Below are positions 24,401 through 32,214 of a stretch of DNA of 64,000 nt, piece by piece (position 1 is the stretch's first letter; each line of letters begins with the position of its first letter). The stretch comes from Actinoplanes palleronii. Its GTDB lineage: Bacteria > Actinomycetota > Actinomycetes > Mycobacteriales > Micromonosporaceae. The translations under genes and the position numbers were made by a program. The stretch is from positions 186,001 to 250,000 of the forward strand of contig NZ_BOMS01000026.1 of NCBI RefSeq assembly GCF_016862315.1, read 5' to 3'. A model generated the notes under the pieces. It saw only the letters and a list, made by a program, of their open reading frames with translations, ran no database searches and had not been told where the DNA came from.

Positions 24401-26206
24401 GTGCTTTCCTCTTCCTACCGGGTGGCCTGGGCGGCCCGGCGGCCACTGACCGGCGTGCTGCTGCTGGTCGTGGCCGGACACCTGCTCGTCTCGACGTTGC
24501 TCGATCTCTTCGCGGACGGCGACGTGCTGGTGATCCTGGACGGGAACCCGCAGGTGAGCGGCGCCGGCGCGGCCTCCTGGGCGCGTCCCGCGGTGACCGT
24601 GGTGTTCTGGCTGATCGGGCTGGTCGCGGCGGCCTGGGTGGTGGCCCGGGACGGCTCGGCCAGCCCGGCCGAGGCGATCTGGCACGGGATGCGGCGGCTG
24701 CCGGTCTTCGCGCTCGGCGCGGTGGCGACCGCCGGCGCCGCCGGGCTGGCACTGTGGACGGTCGCCGAGGTCAGCACCGGCCCGGTGTTCGTGCTGGTGG
24801 CCCTCGCGGTGCTGGTGGCGGCGGCCTTCCTGACGGCGCGGGTGCTGCTGATCGGGATCGGCTGGGCGGTCGGCGAGCCGCGGCGGGTGCCGGGCCGCGC
24901 CGAGACCGGCACGTTCCTGCTGGCCGCGGTGCTGCTGCCGATGCTGCTCGGCTGGCTCCGGGGCCAGGCCGGCCCGGTGCCGTACGCCGACCGGCCGCTG
25001 GACGCGCTGCTGCTGGCCGCGGTGATCGCCGTGCAGGCCGGTGCGGCCACCCGGCGGCACGTGGAGCCGGCCGCGCCGGAACGACCGGCCCGGGTGTGGC
25101 CGTTCGCCACCGCGGCCGTGCTGACCGCCGCGCTGACCGTCGGCGCGGTGACCCAGAACCCGTACCAGGCGCCGGTGATCCGGACCGGTCCGGGGACCGA
25201 CAGCACGGTCGCGGCGGTGGGCTGGCCGGCCGGGCAGCACCCGGTGATCGTCACCCTGGCCGGGGTGCGGTACTGCGACGACGACCGGTGCACCAAGTAC
25301 CACGGGGTGACCGGCGGGCCGGCCGCGGTGGACAGCTGGACCACGACCACGATCGGCGCGGACGGAACGGTGGTCAAGACGTCGACGAGCGGGGGCGAGG
25401 GCGCCGGCGGGCCGTTCCTCGACTACGCGCGGTGCGGGCCGGACGGGTGTCGTACCGCGTACCTTCCGGTGCGGACCTCGGCCACCGACAAGCTGGACAT
25501 GAGCCTCAACCTGGAGGTGGCCGGGGCATCGGCGCCGGACGGCGCCCTCTGGTTCTTCGTCGCCGCGCCGGTCAGCGGCGGCGCCTACGGCCGCTACCGG
25601 CTCACCCTGATCCGCTGCGCCGAGGTCGCCTGCGCCTCGCCGGAACGCCACGAGCTCGGCGTCACCGACCGCACCCCGTCGGACGACTACCCGGACGGCC
25701 GGCGCGCCCGGCTGACGATCGGCGCGGAGGGCCGGCCGGCCGCCGCGTTCTGGCTCGGCCACAGCATCCTGCGCTACACCTGCGACCGGTCCCGGTGCGG
25801 CCAGGACTTCCAGCCGGCCGGCGAGGCCGTGACCACCTGGACGTCGTCCGGCGACCGCGCCGCCGCCCTCTCCGGCGACCTGGTCTTCGACGGCGACCGG
25901 ACCTGGCAGCTGGGCGACTTCGGCACCGGCGAGTCGGGCGCGGTGGTGCTCGCCCGGCGGGCCACCTACGTGGCGGCGGCCGTGGCGGCCACACCCGCCG
26001 CCGGTTTCCGGATCACCGTCGGCAGCGCCGAACCGCAGCGGTACCGCCGGGAGACGGTGTGGCGCTGCGCCGGCTCGGCGTGCACGAGCGTGCCGCTGGA
26101 CACGTACGCCGGCGAGGGCCGCAAGGAGATGCTGGCGGTCAGCGAGGACGGCCGGGTGCTGGTGGTCCGCGACGACCGGGTGCTGCTGCTCGAGACGCCG
26201 CTCTAG
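24401..26206 (+). CDS. Membrane-anchored extracellular protein with five CX4C motifs, probable beta-propeller
   Basis: 601 residues, no recognised family. Residues 1-250 contain about six membrane helices. The remainder should lie outside the cell and repeats a strand-rich unit, each with a Cys pair four residues apart: C292/C297 (CDDDRC), C345/C350 (CGPDGC), C406/C411 (CAEVAC), C461/C466 (CDRSRC) and C556/C561 (CAGSAC). Spacings of 53, 61, 55 and 95 residues fit propeller blades of about 50-60 with one blade lacking the pair. It starts with GTG 24401, 21 bp after the kinase gene, and overlaps the convergent regulator gene by 4 bp. Its position suggests an accessory sensor or target of this two-component system. 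Confidence 0.72.
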   Translation: MLSSSYRVAWAARRPLTGVLLLVVAGHLLVSTLLDLFADGDVLVILDGNPQVSGAGAASWARPAVTVVFWLIGLVAAAWVVARDGSASPAEAIWHGMRRLPVFALGAVATAGAAGLALWTVAEVSTGPVFVLVALAVLVAAAFLTARVLLIGIGWAVGEPRRVPGRAETGTFLLAAVLLPMLLGWLRGQAGPVPYADRPLDALLLAAVIAVQAGAATRRHVEPAAPERPARVWPFATAAVLTAALTVGAVTQNPYQAPVIRTGPGTDSTVAAVGWPAGQHPVIVTLAGVRYCDDDRCTKYHGVTGGPAAVDSWTTTTIGADGTVVKTSTSGGEGAGGPFLDYARCGPDGCRTAYLPVRTSATDKLDMSLNLEVAGASAPDGALWFFVAAPVSGGAYGRYRLTLIRCAEVACASPERHELGVTDRTPSDDYPDGRRARLTIGAEGRPAAAFWLGHSILRYTCDRSRCGQDFQPAGEAVTTWTSSGDRAAALSGDLVFDGDRTWQLGDFGTGESGAVVLARRATYVAAAVAATPAAGFRITVGSAEPQRYRRETVWRCAGSACTSVPLDTYAGEGRKEMLAVSEDGRVLVVRDDRVLLLETPL

Positions 26207-26838
26207 GCGGAGCCGTCCAGGCCCTGCTCGATGGCGTAGCGGACCAGCTCGGCCCGGTTGTGCATCTGCAGCTTGCCGAGCGTGTTCTGCACGTGGTTCT
26301 GCACGGTCCGGTGCGACAGCACCAGCCGCTCGGCGATCTGCTTGTACGACAGCCCCTTCGCCACCAGCCGCAGCACCTCGGTCTCCCGCTCGGTGAGCCG
26401 GGGACCGCCGGGGCGCCGGTACTCGCCGAGCACCAGGCCGGCCAGCCCCGCGGTGAAGACCGGGTCGCCGTCGGCCGTGCTGCGCACCGCGTCCAGGAAC
26501 TCCTGCCGCCCGGCGGACTTCAGCAGGTACCCGGTGGCGCCGGCCTTGACCGCGTCCAGCACGTCGCGGTGCTCGCCGCTGGCCGACAGCATCAGGATCC
26601 GGACGTCCGGCTGGGTGGCGCGCAGCCCGCGGACCACCTCGACCCCGGACAGGTCGGGCAGCTGCAGGTCGAGCACGACCACCTCGGGGCGGGCCGCGGC
26701 GGCCACCCGCAACGCCTGCCGGCCCTCGCCGACCGCCGCGGTGACCAGATAACCGGCCTCGGTGAGGTCCCGCGCCACCCCGTCCCGCCACATCGGGTGG
26801 TCATCGACGACCATCACGCGCACGTTCACGCCCGTCAC
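26203..26838 (-). CDS. NarL/FixJ-family response regulator
   Basis: About 211 residues. The receiver domain shows VMVVDDHPMWRDGV (acidic pocket), the phosphoacceptor Asp57 in VVLDLQLPDLSG and LMLSASGE/YLLKSAG. A LuxR-type HTH follows (LTERETEVLRLVAKGLSYKQIAERL, SHRTVQNHVQNTLGKL). GTG 26838 is preferred because GGAG lies about 11 nt upstream; GTG 26829 is possible. The long open frame upstream to 27210 is antisense to the M23 peptidase gene and not coding. Its likely partner is the kinase at 22379-24379, although the two genes are convergent across the propeller-like gene. Confidence 0.9.
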   Translation of the reverse strand: MTGVNVRVMVVDDHPMWRDGVARDLTEAGYLVTAAVGEGRQALRVAAAARPEVVVLDLQLPDLSGVEVVRGLRATQPDVRILMLSASGEHRDVLDAVKAGATGYLLKSAGRQEFLDAVRSTADGDPVFTAGLAGLVLGEYRRPGGPRLTERETEVLRLVAKGLSYKQIAERLVLSHRTVQNHVQNTLGKLQMHNRAELVRYAIEQGLDGSA

Positions 26839-26947
26839 GATAGCCGCGTCTCCGCCGGGCGCCGGCTCGCCGTCCGGGGCCGGGTTCCCTAGAGTGGGCG
26901 TTCGGCGCCGCAGCCGCGGAGCCGATCGGCGAGGAGGGGACCGCACG

Positions 26948-27697
26948 ATGCGCAAGTTCGTGGTCGGGATCGTGACCATGACATCCGCGCTGGCGTTGGC
27001 CGCCTGCGGTGGCACGAGCGACGAGCCGTACTTCGTCGGTGAGGGCTCTGCCGCGTCGTCGGCCGCGTCGGTCCCGGTCGCCCCGCCGGCCGAGGTCACC
27101 GCCGCTCCGAGCGCGACCGCCGCGAGCCCCAGCGCTCCGGCCGCGACCTCGGCGACCCCGATCCCGGCGAAGACCGCTTTCGAGTACGTGTTCCCGGTCG
27201 TCGGCACCAACTCGTACGCGCGGACGCACCACGACTACGCGGCCAGCGACATCATCACGGACTGTGGCAACAAGGTCCGCGCCGTCACCGACGGCACCAT
27301 CCTGGTGGTCAACCGGAAGGACACCTGGAAGGCGTCGGTCAACGCCGGTGAGACCCGGGGTGGCCTGTCCGTCTCGATGCTCGGTGACGACGGGGTGCGC
27401 TACTACGGCTCGCACCTGTCGAAGATCGCCGCGGGCGTGCAGGTCGGCGCCCGGGTCACCGTCGGTCAGAAGATCGGCGAGATCGGTGACACCGGTGACG
27501 CGAGCGCCTGCCACCTGCACTTCGGCATCTCCCCGCCGTGCGCGAAGGTCGGCGACTGGTGGAACCAGCGCGGCACCGTCTTCCCGTGGCCGTACCTGGA
27601 CGCCTGGAAGGCCGGCAAGGACAAGTCGCCGGTCGCCGCGGTGAGGAAGTGGAAGGACGAGAACGGCTGCCCGAAGAAGGCCACCACCTTCGGCTGA
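26948..27697 (+). CDS. M23-family (LytM-like) peptidase lipoprotein
   Basis: 249 residues. A lipoprotein signal ends in ALALAACGG (Cys about residue 20), followed by a Pro/Ala/Ser-rich linker (about 35-75) and an M23 domain: first zinc ligands in THHDYAASDI and the HxH in ACHLHFGISPP. It is expected to act on peptidoglycan cross-bridges or to be an amidase activator. It carries Cys residues near DCGNK and the C-terminus (GCPKK), possibly a disulfide. It converges with the MFS gene, 9 bp apart. Confidence 0.88.
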   Translation: MRKFVVGIVTMTSALALAACGGTSDEPYFVGEGSAASSAASVPVAPPAEVTAAPSATAASPSAPAATSATPIPAKTAFEYVFPVVGTNSYARTHHDYAASDIITDCGNKVRAVTDGTILVVNRKDTWKASVNAGETRGGLSVSMLGDDGVRYYGSHLSKIAAGVQVGARVTVGQKIGEIGDTGDASACHLHFGISPPCAKVGDWWNQRGTVFPWPYLDAWKAGKDKSPVAAVRKWKDENGCPKKATTFG

Positions 27698-27706
27698 CGC
27701 CGTCCG

Positions 27707-28951
27707 TCAGACCCCGACGGGTTCGCGGACCGGTTCGCTGACCGGCGCGCGATCCGGGGACGGCCAGGTGGCCACGACCGTGAGGACGGCGAGCGTCGCC
27801 AGCAGGGCGACGCCGCCGACCACCAGCGTCGGGCGGACCGCCTCGGCGGCCGCTCCCGCGCCGAGCATCGCCAGGCCCTGCACCGCGCACAGGCCGGACA
27901 TCGCCACACCGAACGCGCGCGCCCGGTACGCCGCCGGGACCGCGCGGCCGAAGACAGCGTTCAGCGGAATGCTGAACGCGCCGGCCAGCCCGCTGACGAA
28001 CAGCAGGGCCAGCACCACCGGCAACGGCGGGTGCCCGGCGACCGGCAGCAGCACCGCGCAGGACAGCACGGCGAGCGGCAGCATCGACCGGCGCCGCAGC
28101 TCCGGCGAGCAGAACCGGGTGAGCAGCACCCCGCCGACCGCGACACCGGCCGGCATCATCGCCAGCAGCAGGCCGACGGTGCGTGCGCCGCCGCCGTACT
28201 CGCCGGCCAGCGGGGCCACCACTCCCTCGGTCGCGTAGACCAGGCAGGACAGCCAGAAGAGCAGCAGGTACGAACGCAGGGTGCGGTTCGTGAAGACCAC
28301 CCGTACGCCGGCGGTCGTCTCGGACCACCAGGAACCGGACGGTTCCGCGGCGGCCTGGGTCGCGGCCGCGCAGCGCCGCAGACCGGTGGCGATCAGCACG
28401 GCCGAGAGCAGAAAGGTGGTGGCGTCCACGACCAGCACGGTCTGCGCCGACCCGGCGGTGATCAGCAGCCCGCCCAGCGCGAACCCGGCCACCTGGGTGA
28501 CCTCGGCGACGATGTTGTCCAGCCCGTTCGCGACCGGGTAGCGGTCGCCGTCGAGCACGTCCGGCAGCAGCGAGGCGCGCGCGGACTGGAACGGCGGCCG
28601 GCACAGGTTCGCCACGAACGCGAGCGCGACCAGCAGCGGCACCGGCGTCCCGGGGATCAGCATGACCAGGACCAGCCCGGCCCGGATCAGGTCGCACGTG
28701 AGCAGCACCCGGCGGCGCGGCAGCCGGTCGGCGAGCACCGAGAGCAGCGGGCCGCCGACCACCCAGGTCAGGTACGAGCCGGCGAACGTCAGCGCGGCCA
28801 GCAGCGACGAGCCGGACCGCTGGTAGACCAGGAAGGACAGAGCGACCGCGGTGAGCTGGTCGCCGATCAGCGACAGCAGGTTGGCGGCGAAGAGGTGGCG
28901 GTACTCGCGGACCGCGAAGATCTCGCGATAGCCGGCCTGCTGTTCGGGCAC
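27707..28951 (-). CDS. MFS efflux transporter, DHA3-like (macrolide efflux / EntS-type)
   Basis: 414 residues, about twelve membrane helices. The N-terminal FAANLLSLIGDQL, the loop-2/3 motif VLADRLPRRRVLL, and PPFQSARASLLPDVL in the fourth to fifth helix region are typical of the DHA3 branch that contains Mef macrolide pumps and the enterobactin exporter EntS. GTG 28951 has AAGGA about 5-10 nt upstream. Upstream on the same strand lie a 16-bp hairpin (28973-29014) and two identical seven-codon ORFs (29044-29067, 29117-29140), an arrangement expected for drug-induced attenuation. The substrate is not proven; a ribosome-targeting antibiotic is the best guess from that leader. Confidence 0.88.
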   Translation of the reverse strand: MPEQQAGYREIFAVREYRHLFAANLLSLIGDQLTAVALSFLVYQRSGSSLLAALTFAGSYLTWVVGGPLLSVLADRLPRRRVLLTCDLIRAGLVLVMLIPGTPVPLLVALAFVANLCRPPFQSARASLLPDVLDGDRYPVANGLDNIVAEVTQVAGFALGGLLITAGSAQTVLVVDATTFLLSAVLIATGLRRCAAATQAAAEPSGSWWSETTAGVRVVFTNRTLRSYLLLFWLSCLVYATEGVVAPLAGEYGGGARTVGLLLAMMPAGVAVGGVLLTRFCSPELRRRSMLPLAVLSCAVLLPVAGHPPLPVVLALLFVSGLAGAFSIPLNAVFGRAVPAAYRARAFGVAMSGLCAVQGLAMLGAGAAAEAVRPTLVVGGVALLATLAVLTVVATWPSPDRAPVSEPVREPVGV

Positions 28952-28972
28952 GAATCGTCCTTGTACATGAGT

Positions 28973-29014
28973 CGACGGCGGTCGTCCCAGGTCCAGATGG
29001 GACGACCGCCGTCG
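28973..29014 (-). terminator. Attenuator-like hairpin in the efflux-gene leader
   Basis: On the minus strand, CGACGGCGGTCGTCCC (29014-28999) and its exact complement (28988-28973) form a 16-bp stem with a 10-nt loop. There is no U-run, as is usual for actinomycete terminators. A competing small hairpin (CCGTC-GGC-GACGG) just upstream overlaps the first five bases of the stem. It lies between the leader ORFs and the ribosome binding site of the transporter. Confidence 0.78.
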
Positions 29015-29043
29015 CCGACGGTCAACTCAGTTCCGCGGCCTTG

Positions 29044-29067
29044 TCAGCCCCAGCTACGTCCACGCAT
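29044..29067 (-). CDS. Leader peptide 2, MRGRSWG
   Basis: ATG-CGT-GGA-CGT-AGC-TGG-GGC-TGA. It encodes the same heptapeptide as 29117-29140 with one synonymous change (GGA for GGT). AAAGGCGGTG lies 5-6 nt upstream as a ribosome site. Arg-Gly-Arg matches the +X+ motif at which macrolides and ketolides stall ribosomes in short leaders such as ErmDL (MRLR core). It ends 30 nt before the attenuator-like hairpin. Confidence 0.7.
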   Translation of the reverse strand: MRGRSWG

Positions 29068-29116
29068 GTGGGCACCGCCTTTCCCCAGCCGCATCACTGT
29101 TCACTTTCACGACTGT

Positions 29117-29140
29117 TCAGCCCCAGCTACGACCACGCAT
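29117..29140 (-). CDS. Leader peptide 1, MRGRSWG
   Basis: ATG-CGT-GGT-CGT-AGC-TGG-GGC-TGA, preceded by a near-perfect ribosome binding site AAGGAGGTG 7 nt before the ATG. The identical product and conserved 3' context (GGGGCTGA) of the second copy show that the peptide sequence is under selection or arose by recent duplication. It lies 166 bp upstream of the transporter start. Confidence 0.72.
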   Translation of the reverse strand: MRGRSWG

Positions 29141-29443
29141 CAGAAGCACCTCCTTCACCGGGGGGTCGGCTTACCAGAACTAAGTTACGTATACGGAGAA
29201 GTCGGGCATATCATCTTTTCGTCCGGCGGCGGACCGGCCGACGGTCGTGATCCGGACGCCTGGCCACGTCCGGCTCCATCCGGCTCCATCCGGCTCATCC
29301 GATGAAGAACGACATCCCCGGCGGCCCACGGAACGACGGACCGACCGGCATGATCAGAACCGGGCGGCCGCCGGAGCACCGCTTCCTCAGGTCGGCTCCG
29401 GCACGGCCGATGGGTGCGAGCCGAGCCGACAGAGGGAGAACAG
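29141..29443. other. Intergenic region holding the divergent promoters of the efflux leader and the GGDEF gene
   Basis: Comparatively AT-rich around 29180-29220 (ACGTATACG palindrome at 29187-29195; GATATGCCC on the minus strand), where the leader transcript probably starts. At 29271-29300 there are three direct copies of a 10-bp unit, CGGCTCCATC. No convincing gene is seen. Confidence 0.45.
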
Positions 29444-30886
29444 ATGCGCTGGCCCCGAGCCACCGCGCCGGCGTGGATCGTGCACGCCGGCCTCCTGGTC
29501 TGCGCCCTCGGCGCCGTCGTCGCGTACCTGCCGGCCGGCTCGGGCGGCCGCGCGACGATCTACACGGTCGTCGTGATCGCCTCGATCCTGCTGTTCGTCC
29601 AGGCGCTGCTCGCCGGGCACCTGAAGCACCGGCTGCCCTGGCTGGTCGCGATCGCCGGGCTGGTGCTGCTGCTCGCCGACCACCTGATCTGGCCGTACTG
29701 GATCATCGACGGCCACCTCGGCCGGGCCGAGGGCCGGCCCGCCGACCTGTTGCTCGCCGCCGCGCACGGGTTGTTCATGGTCGGCGCGGGGATGGCGGTC
29801 CGGGCCCGGATGAGCGCGGACGCCAGCGGGATCGTCGACGGCGCGATGTTCGGGGTGTGTGCCGGCGGGGTGCTCTGGGCCGGGGTGTTCCAGCCGCACA
29901 TGGCGGCCGACGCCACCCCGCTGGGCATGACCCAGGTGCTGATCGACGTGCTGGCGCTCTGCGCGGTGACCGGCTGCCTGCTCCGGATGGCCGCCGCGGC
30001 CACCGGACCGGCCCGCGGCACCATCCACTATCTTCTGGTCACGGTGCTGCTGACCGCGGGCGCCCCGGCCGCCGGCGCGCTCGGCGTGCCGCACCGCGGC
30101 ACCTGGTCCGGGCTGCTGATGATGCTCGCCTTCATGACCATGGCGGCCGGCGCGGTACACCCGGGTGCGCCCAAGGTGGTCGAGCCGCAGGCGGTCGTCG
30201 AGCGCCGGGCGAGCCGGTTCCGGCTGGGCTGGCTCGGGCTGGCGCTGAGCGTGAACCCGGCGATCGCGGCAGTGCAGGCGCTGCGCGGCATCGGCGCCGC
30301 CGACCCGCTGCTGCCGATCAGCATGCTGCTGGTGATCCCGTTGGTGCTGGTGCGGTTCAAGCAGCTCTCCGGGCAGCGCGACAAGGCCGAGCAGGTGCTG
30401 GCGTTCCAGGCCTCGCACGACGAGCTGACCGGCCTGGTCAACCGGCGGCAGATCATGGCCGACATCGATCGCGCGCTGGACCGGCGGCAGGCGGTCACCC
30501 TGCTGCTCTGCGACCTGGACGGCTTCAAACCGATCAACGACCGGCACGGGCACGCCGCCGGTGACGAGGTGCTGCGGACCGTCGCGGCCCGGCTGACCGC
30601 GCTGGTCGGCCCGGACGGCGAGGTCGGCCGGCTGGGCGGCGACGAGTTCCTGGTGCTGTGCCGGTCGGGCACCGAGAGCGACATCGCCGGCCTGCAGGAC
30701 CTGATCCGGAGCTCGGTGCTCGCCCCGATCACGCTGCCCGGCGGTGTCCCGGTCACGGTGGGCGTCACGATCGGTGCGGCCCAGGCCGCCGCCGGCAGCG
30801 GTCTGGACCGGGCCGGCCTGATCGCCCAGGCCGACACCGCGATGTACGCCGGCAAGCCCGGCCACCGCCAGCACACCGCGGCCTGA
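29444..30886 (+). CDS. Membrane diguanylate cyclase (GGDEF domain)
   Basis: 480 residues. An N-terminal membrane domain of about eight helices (residues 10-305) is followed by a GGDEF domain starting at ASHDELTGLVNRR, with the metal-binding CDLDGFKPIND and an intact signature RLGGDEFLVL. The RxxD inhibitory site five residues before GGDEF is absent, so product feedback is unlikely. It should make cyclic di-GMP from GTP. ATG 29444 has GGGAGA upstream; ATG/GTG codons at 29414 lie before it without a better site. It is divergent from the efflux leader and apparently monocistronic. Confidence 0.9.
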   Translation: MRWPRATAPAWIVHAGLLVCALGAVVAYLPAGSGGRATIYTVVVIASILLFVQALLAGHLKHRLPWLVAIAGLVLLLADHLIWPYWIIDGHLGRAEGRPADLLLAAAHGLFMVGAGMAVRARMSADASGIVDGAMFGVCAGGVLWAGVFQPHMAADATPLGMTQVLIDVLALCAVTGCLLRMAAAATGPARGTIHYLLVTVLLTAGAPAAGALGVPHRGTWSGLLMMLAFMTMAAGAVHPGAPKVVEPQAVVERRASRFRLGWLGLALSVNPAIAAVQALRGIGAADPLLPISMLLVIPLVLVRFKQLSGQRDKAEQVLAFQASHDELTGLVNRRQIMADIDRALDRRQAVTLLLCDLDGFKPINDRHGHAAGDEVLRTVAARLTALVGPDGEVGRLGGDEFLVLCRSGTESDIAGLQDLIRSSVLAPITLPGGVPVTVGVTIGAAQAAAGSGLDRAGLIAQADTAMYAGKPGHRQHTAA

Positions 30887-30928
30887 ATCGGGTTGCCTCC
30901 GGCCGGGGCGGCGGGCAGGCTGGCCGCC

Positions 30929-31462
30929 ATGGACGTGCCAGAAATGATCAACGCCGGGGAACTCGTGCTCAAGCGCTGGGAGCCGGCCTGGGCCGTCGAG
31001 CTGGCCGACGCGGTCGGCGAGTCCCTCCCCGAGTTCCAGCCCTTCCTGCCCTGGGCCGTCGACGGCTACGGCCTGGACCAGAGCCGCGCCTTCATCGAGA
31101 TGTCGGTGGACAGCTGGGACGCCGGCACCGAGTTCAACTACGCGGTCTTCACCACGATCGGCGAGCTGATCGGCTCGATCGGCCTGATGACCCGGCTGGG
31201 CCCGGGCACCCTGGAGATCGGCTACTGGATCCGCACGCCGTTCGCCGGGCGCGGCCACATGACCGCGGCGGTCACCGTGCTGACCCGAGTGGCGCTCACC
31301 CTGGACGGCGTCGAGCGGGTCGTCGTCCGGTTCGACGAGGCCAACAAGGCGTCCGCCGCGGTCGCCGCGAAGGCCGGGTTCACCGAGGTGGACCGGTCCC
31401 GCCGGGAGCCGGCCGCCCCCGGCGAGACCGAGATCCTGGTGACCACGGAGCGCCGCTCCTAG
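30929..31462 (+). CDS. GNAT-family N-acetyltransferase (RimJ/RimL-like)
   Basis: 177 residues with the acetyltransferase fold: GELVLKRWEPAW at the start, LEIGYWIRTPFAGRGHMTAAV (about residues 92-112), which carries the acetyl-CoA pyrophosphate loop (GRGHMT in place of Q/RxxGxG/A), and VVVRFDEANKASAAVAAKAGF. RimJ/RimL relatives acetylate N-terminal or side-chain amines of proteins or small molecules; the substrate is unknown. ATG 30929 is used. Its last 4 bp overlap the convergent kduD-like gene. Confidence 0.88.
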   Translation: MDVPEMINAGELVLKRWEPAWAVELADAVGESLPEFQPFLPWAVDGYGLDQSRAFIEMSVDSWDAGTEFNYAVFTTIGELIGSIGLMTRLGPGTLEIGYWIRTPFAGRGHMTAAVTVLTRVALTLDGVERVVVRFDEANKASAAVAAKAGFTEVDRSRREPAAPGETEILVTTERRS

Positions 31463-32214
31463 CGAGCCAGCCAGCCGCCGTCCACCGGGATCACCGCGCC
31501 GTGCACGTAGCGGGCGGCGTCCGAGGCGAGCCACACCGCCGTACCGATGAGATCTTCTGGTTCGCCCCAGCGGCCCGCCGGAATCCGGTCCAGGATCGCG
31601 GCGCTGCGGTCCGGATCGGCGCGCAGCGCCGCGGTGTTGTCGGTGGCGATGTACCCGGGCGCGATCGCGTTGACGTTGACCCCGGCCGGCGCCCACTCGT
31701 TGGCCAGGGCCTTCGTCAGCCCGACCACGCCGTGCTTGGCCGCCGCGTAGGCCGGTACCCGGATCCCGCCCTGGAACGACAGCAGCGACGCCACGTTGAT
31801 GATCGAGCCGCGGCCCTGGGCGAGCATCACCCGGCCGGCCGCCCGGCACAGCTGGAAGACCGCGTCCAGGTCGACCCGGAGCACCTCGGCCCAGTCCTGG
31901 TCGGTGACGTCGGCGGCGTCCGCGCGCCGGATCAGACCGGCGTTGTTGACCAGGACGTCGCAGCGGCCCAGCGCGCCGGTCACCTGCTCGACCACCGCGG
32001 TCGCGTCGAACGCCGCGAGGTCGGCCGGCACCCACAGCGACGTCCGCCCGGCCCGTTCGATCAGCGCGAGGGTCTCCTCCGGCGCGGAGCGGGACAGCAC
32101 CGCGACGTCCGCGCCGGCCTCGGCGAGCGCCACCGCGAACGCCCGGCCCAGTCCCCGGTTCCCGCCGGTGACCAGCGCGACCCGCCCGTCCAGGCGGAAC
32201 GCGTCCAGGATCAT
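31459..32214 (-). CDS. kduD: SDR oxidoreductase, 2-dehydro-3-deoxy-D-gluconate 5-dehydrogenase-like
   Basis: 251 residues, classical short-chain dehydrogenase: cofactor motif VTGGNRGLGRAFA (about 14-26), NNAG, catalytic Ser in INVASLLSF, and YAAAKHG (Tyr-x3-Lys). MILDAFRLDGRVALVTGG at the start and the C-terminal AVIPVDGGWLAR resemble KduD. It should reduce 3-deoxy-D-glycero-2,5-hexodiulosonate to 2-keto-3-deoxygluconate. Its start overlaps the preceding isomerase stop (TGATG) and a GH88 enzyme lies upstream, which supports the KduD role; the SDR family is broad, so the exact reaction rests on context. Confidence 0.85.
   Translation of the reverse strand: MILDAFRLDGRVALVTGGNRGLGRAFAVALAEAGADVAVLSRSAPEETLALIERAGRTSLWVPADLAAFDATAVVEQVTGALGRCDVLVNNAGLIRRADAADVTDQDWAEVLRVDLDAVFQLCRAAGRVMLAQGRGSIINVASLLSFQGGIRVPAYAAAKHGVVGLTKALANEWAPAGVNVNAIAPGYIATDNTAALRADPDRSAAILDRIPAGRWGEPEDLIGTAVWLASDAARYVHGAVIPVDGGWLAR

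Noticed and set aside
22082..26791. A 1569-codon open frame on the minus strand, antisense to the kinase and propeller genes
   Set aside because: Composition is Arg/Gly/Pro/Ala/His/Gln-rich without domains, as expected from the antisense frame of very GC-rich genes. The real genes on the plus strand have clear motifs.
28957..28971. ATG at about 28968-28970 on the minus strand as an alternative transporter start or overlapping ORF
   Set aside because: It is out of frame with the transporter; GTG 28951 with its AAGGA ribosome site gives the expected MFS N-terminus.
29102..29260. tRNA, riboswitch or WhiB7-type promoter in the efflux leader
   Set aside because: No cloverleaf or known aptamer core could be drawn, and the AT-rich motif expected next to a WhiB7 promoter was not found.
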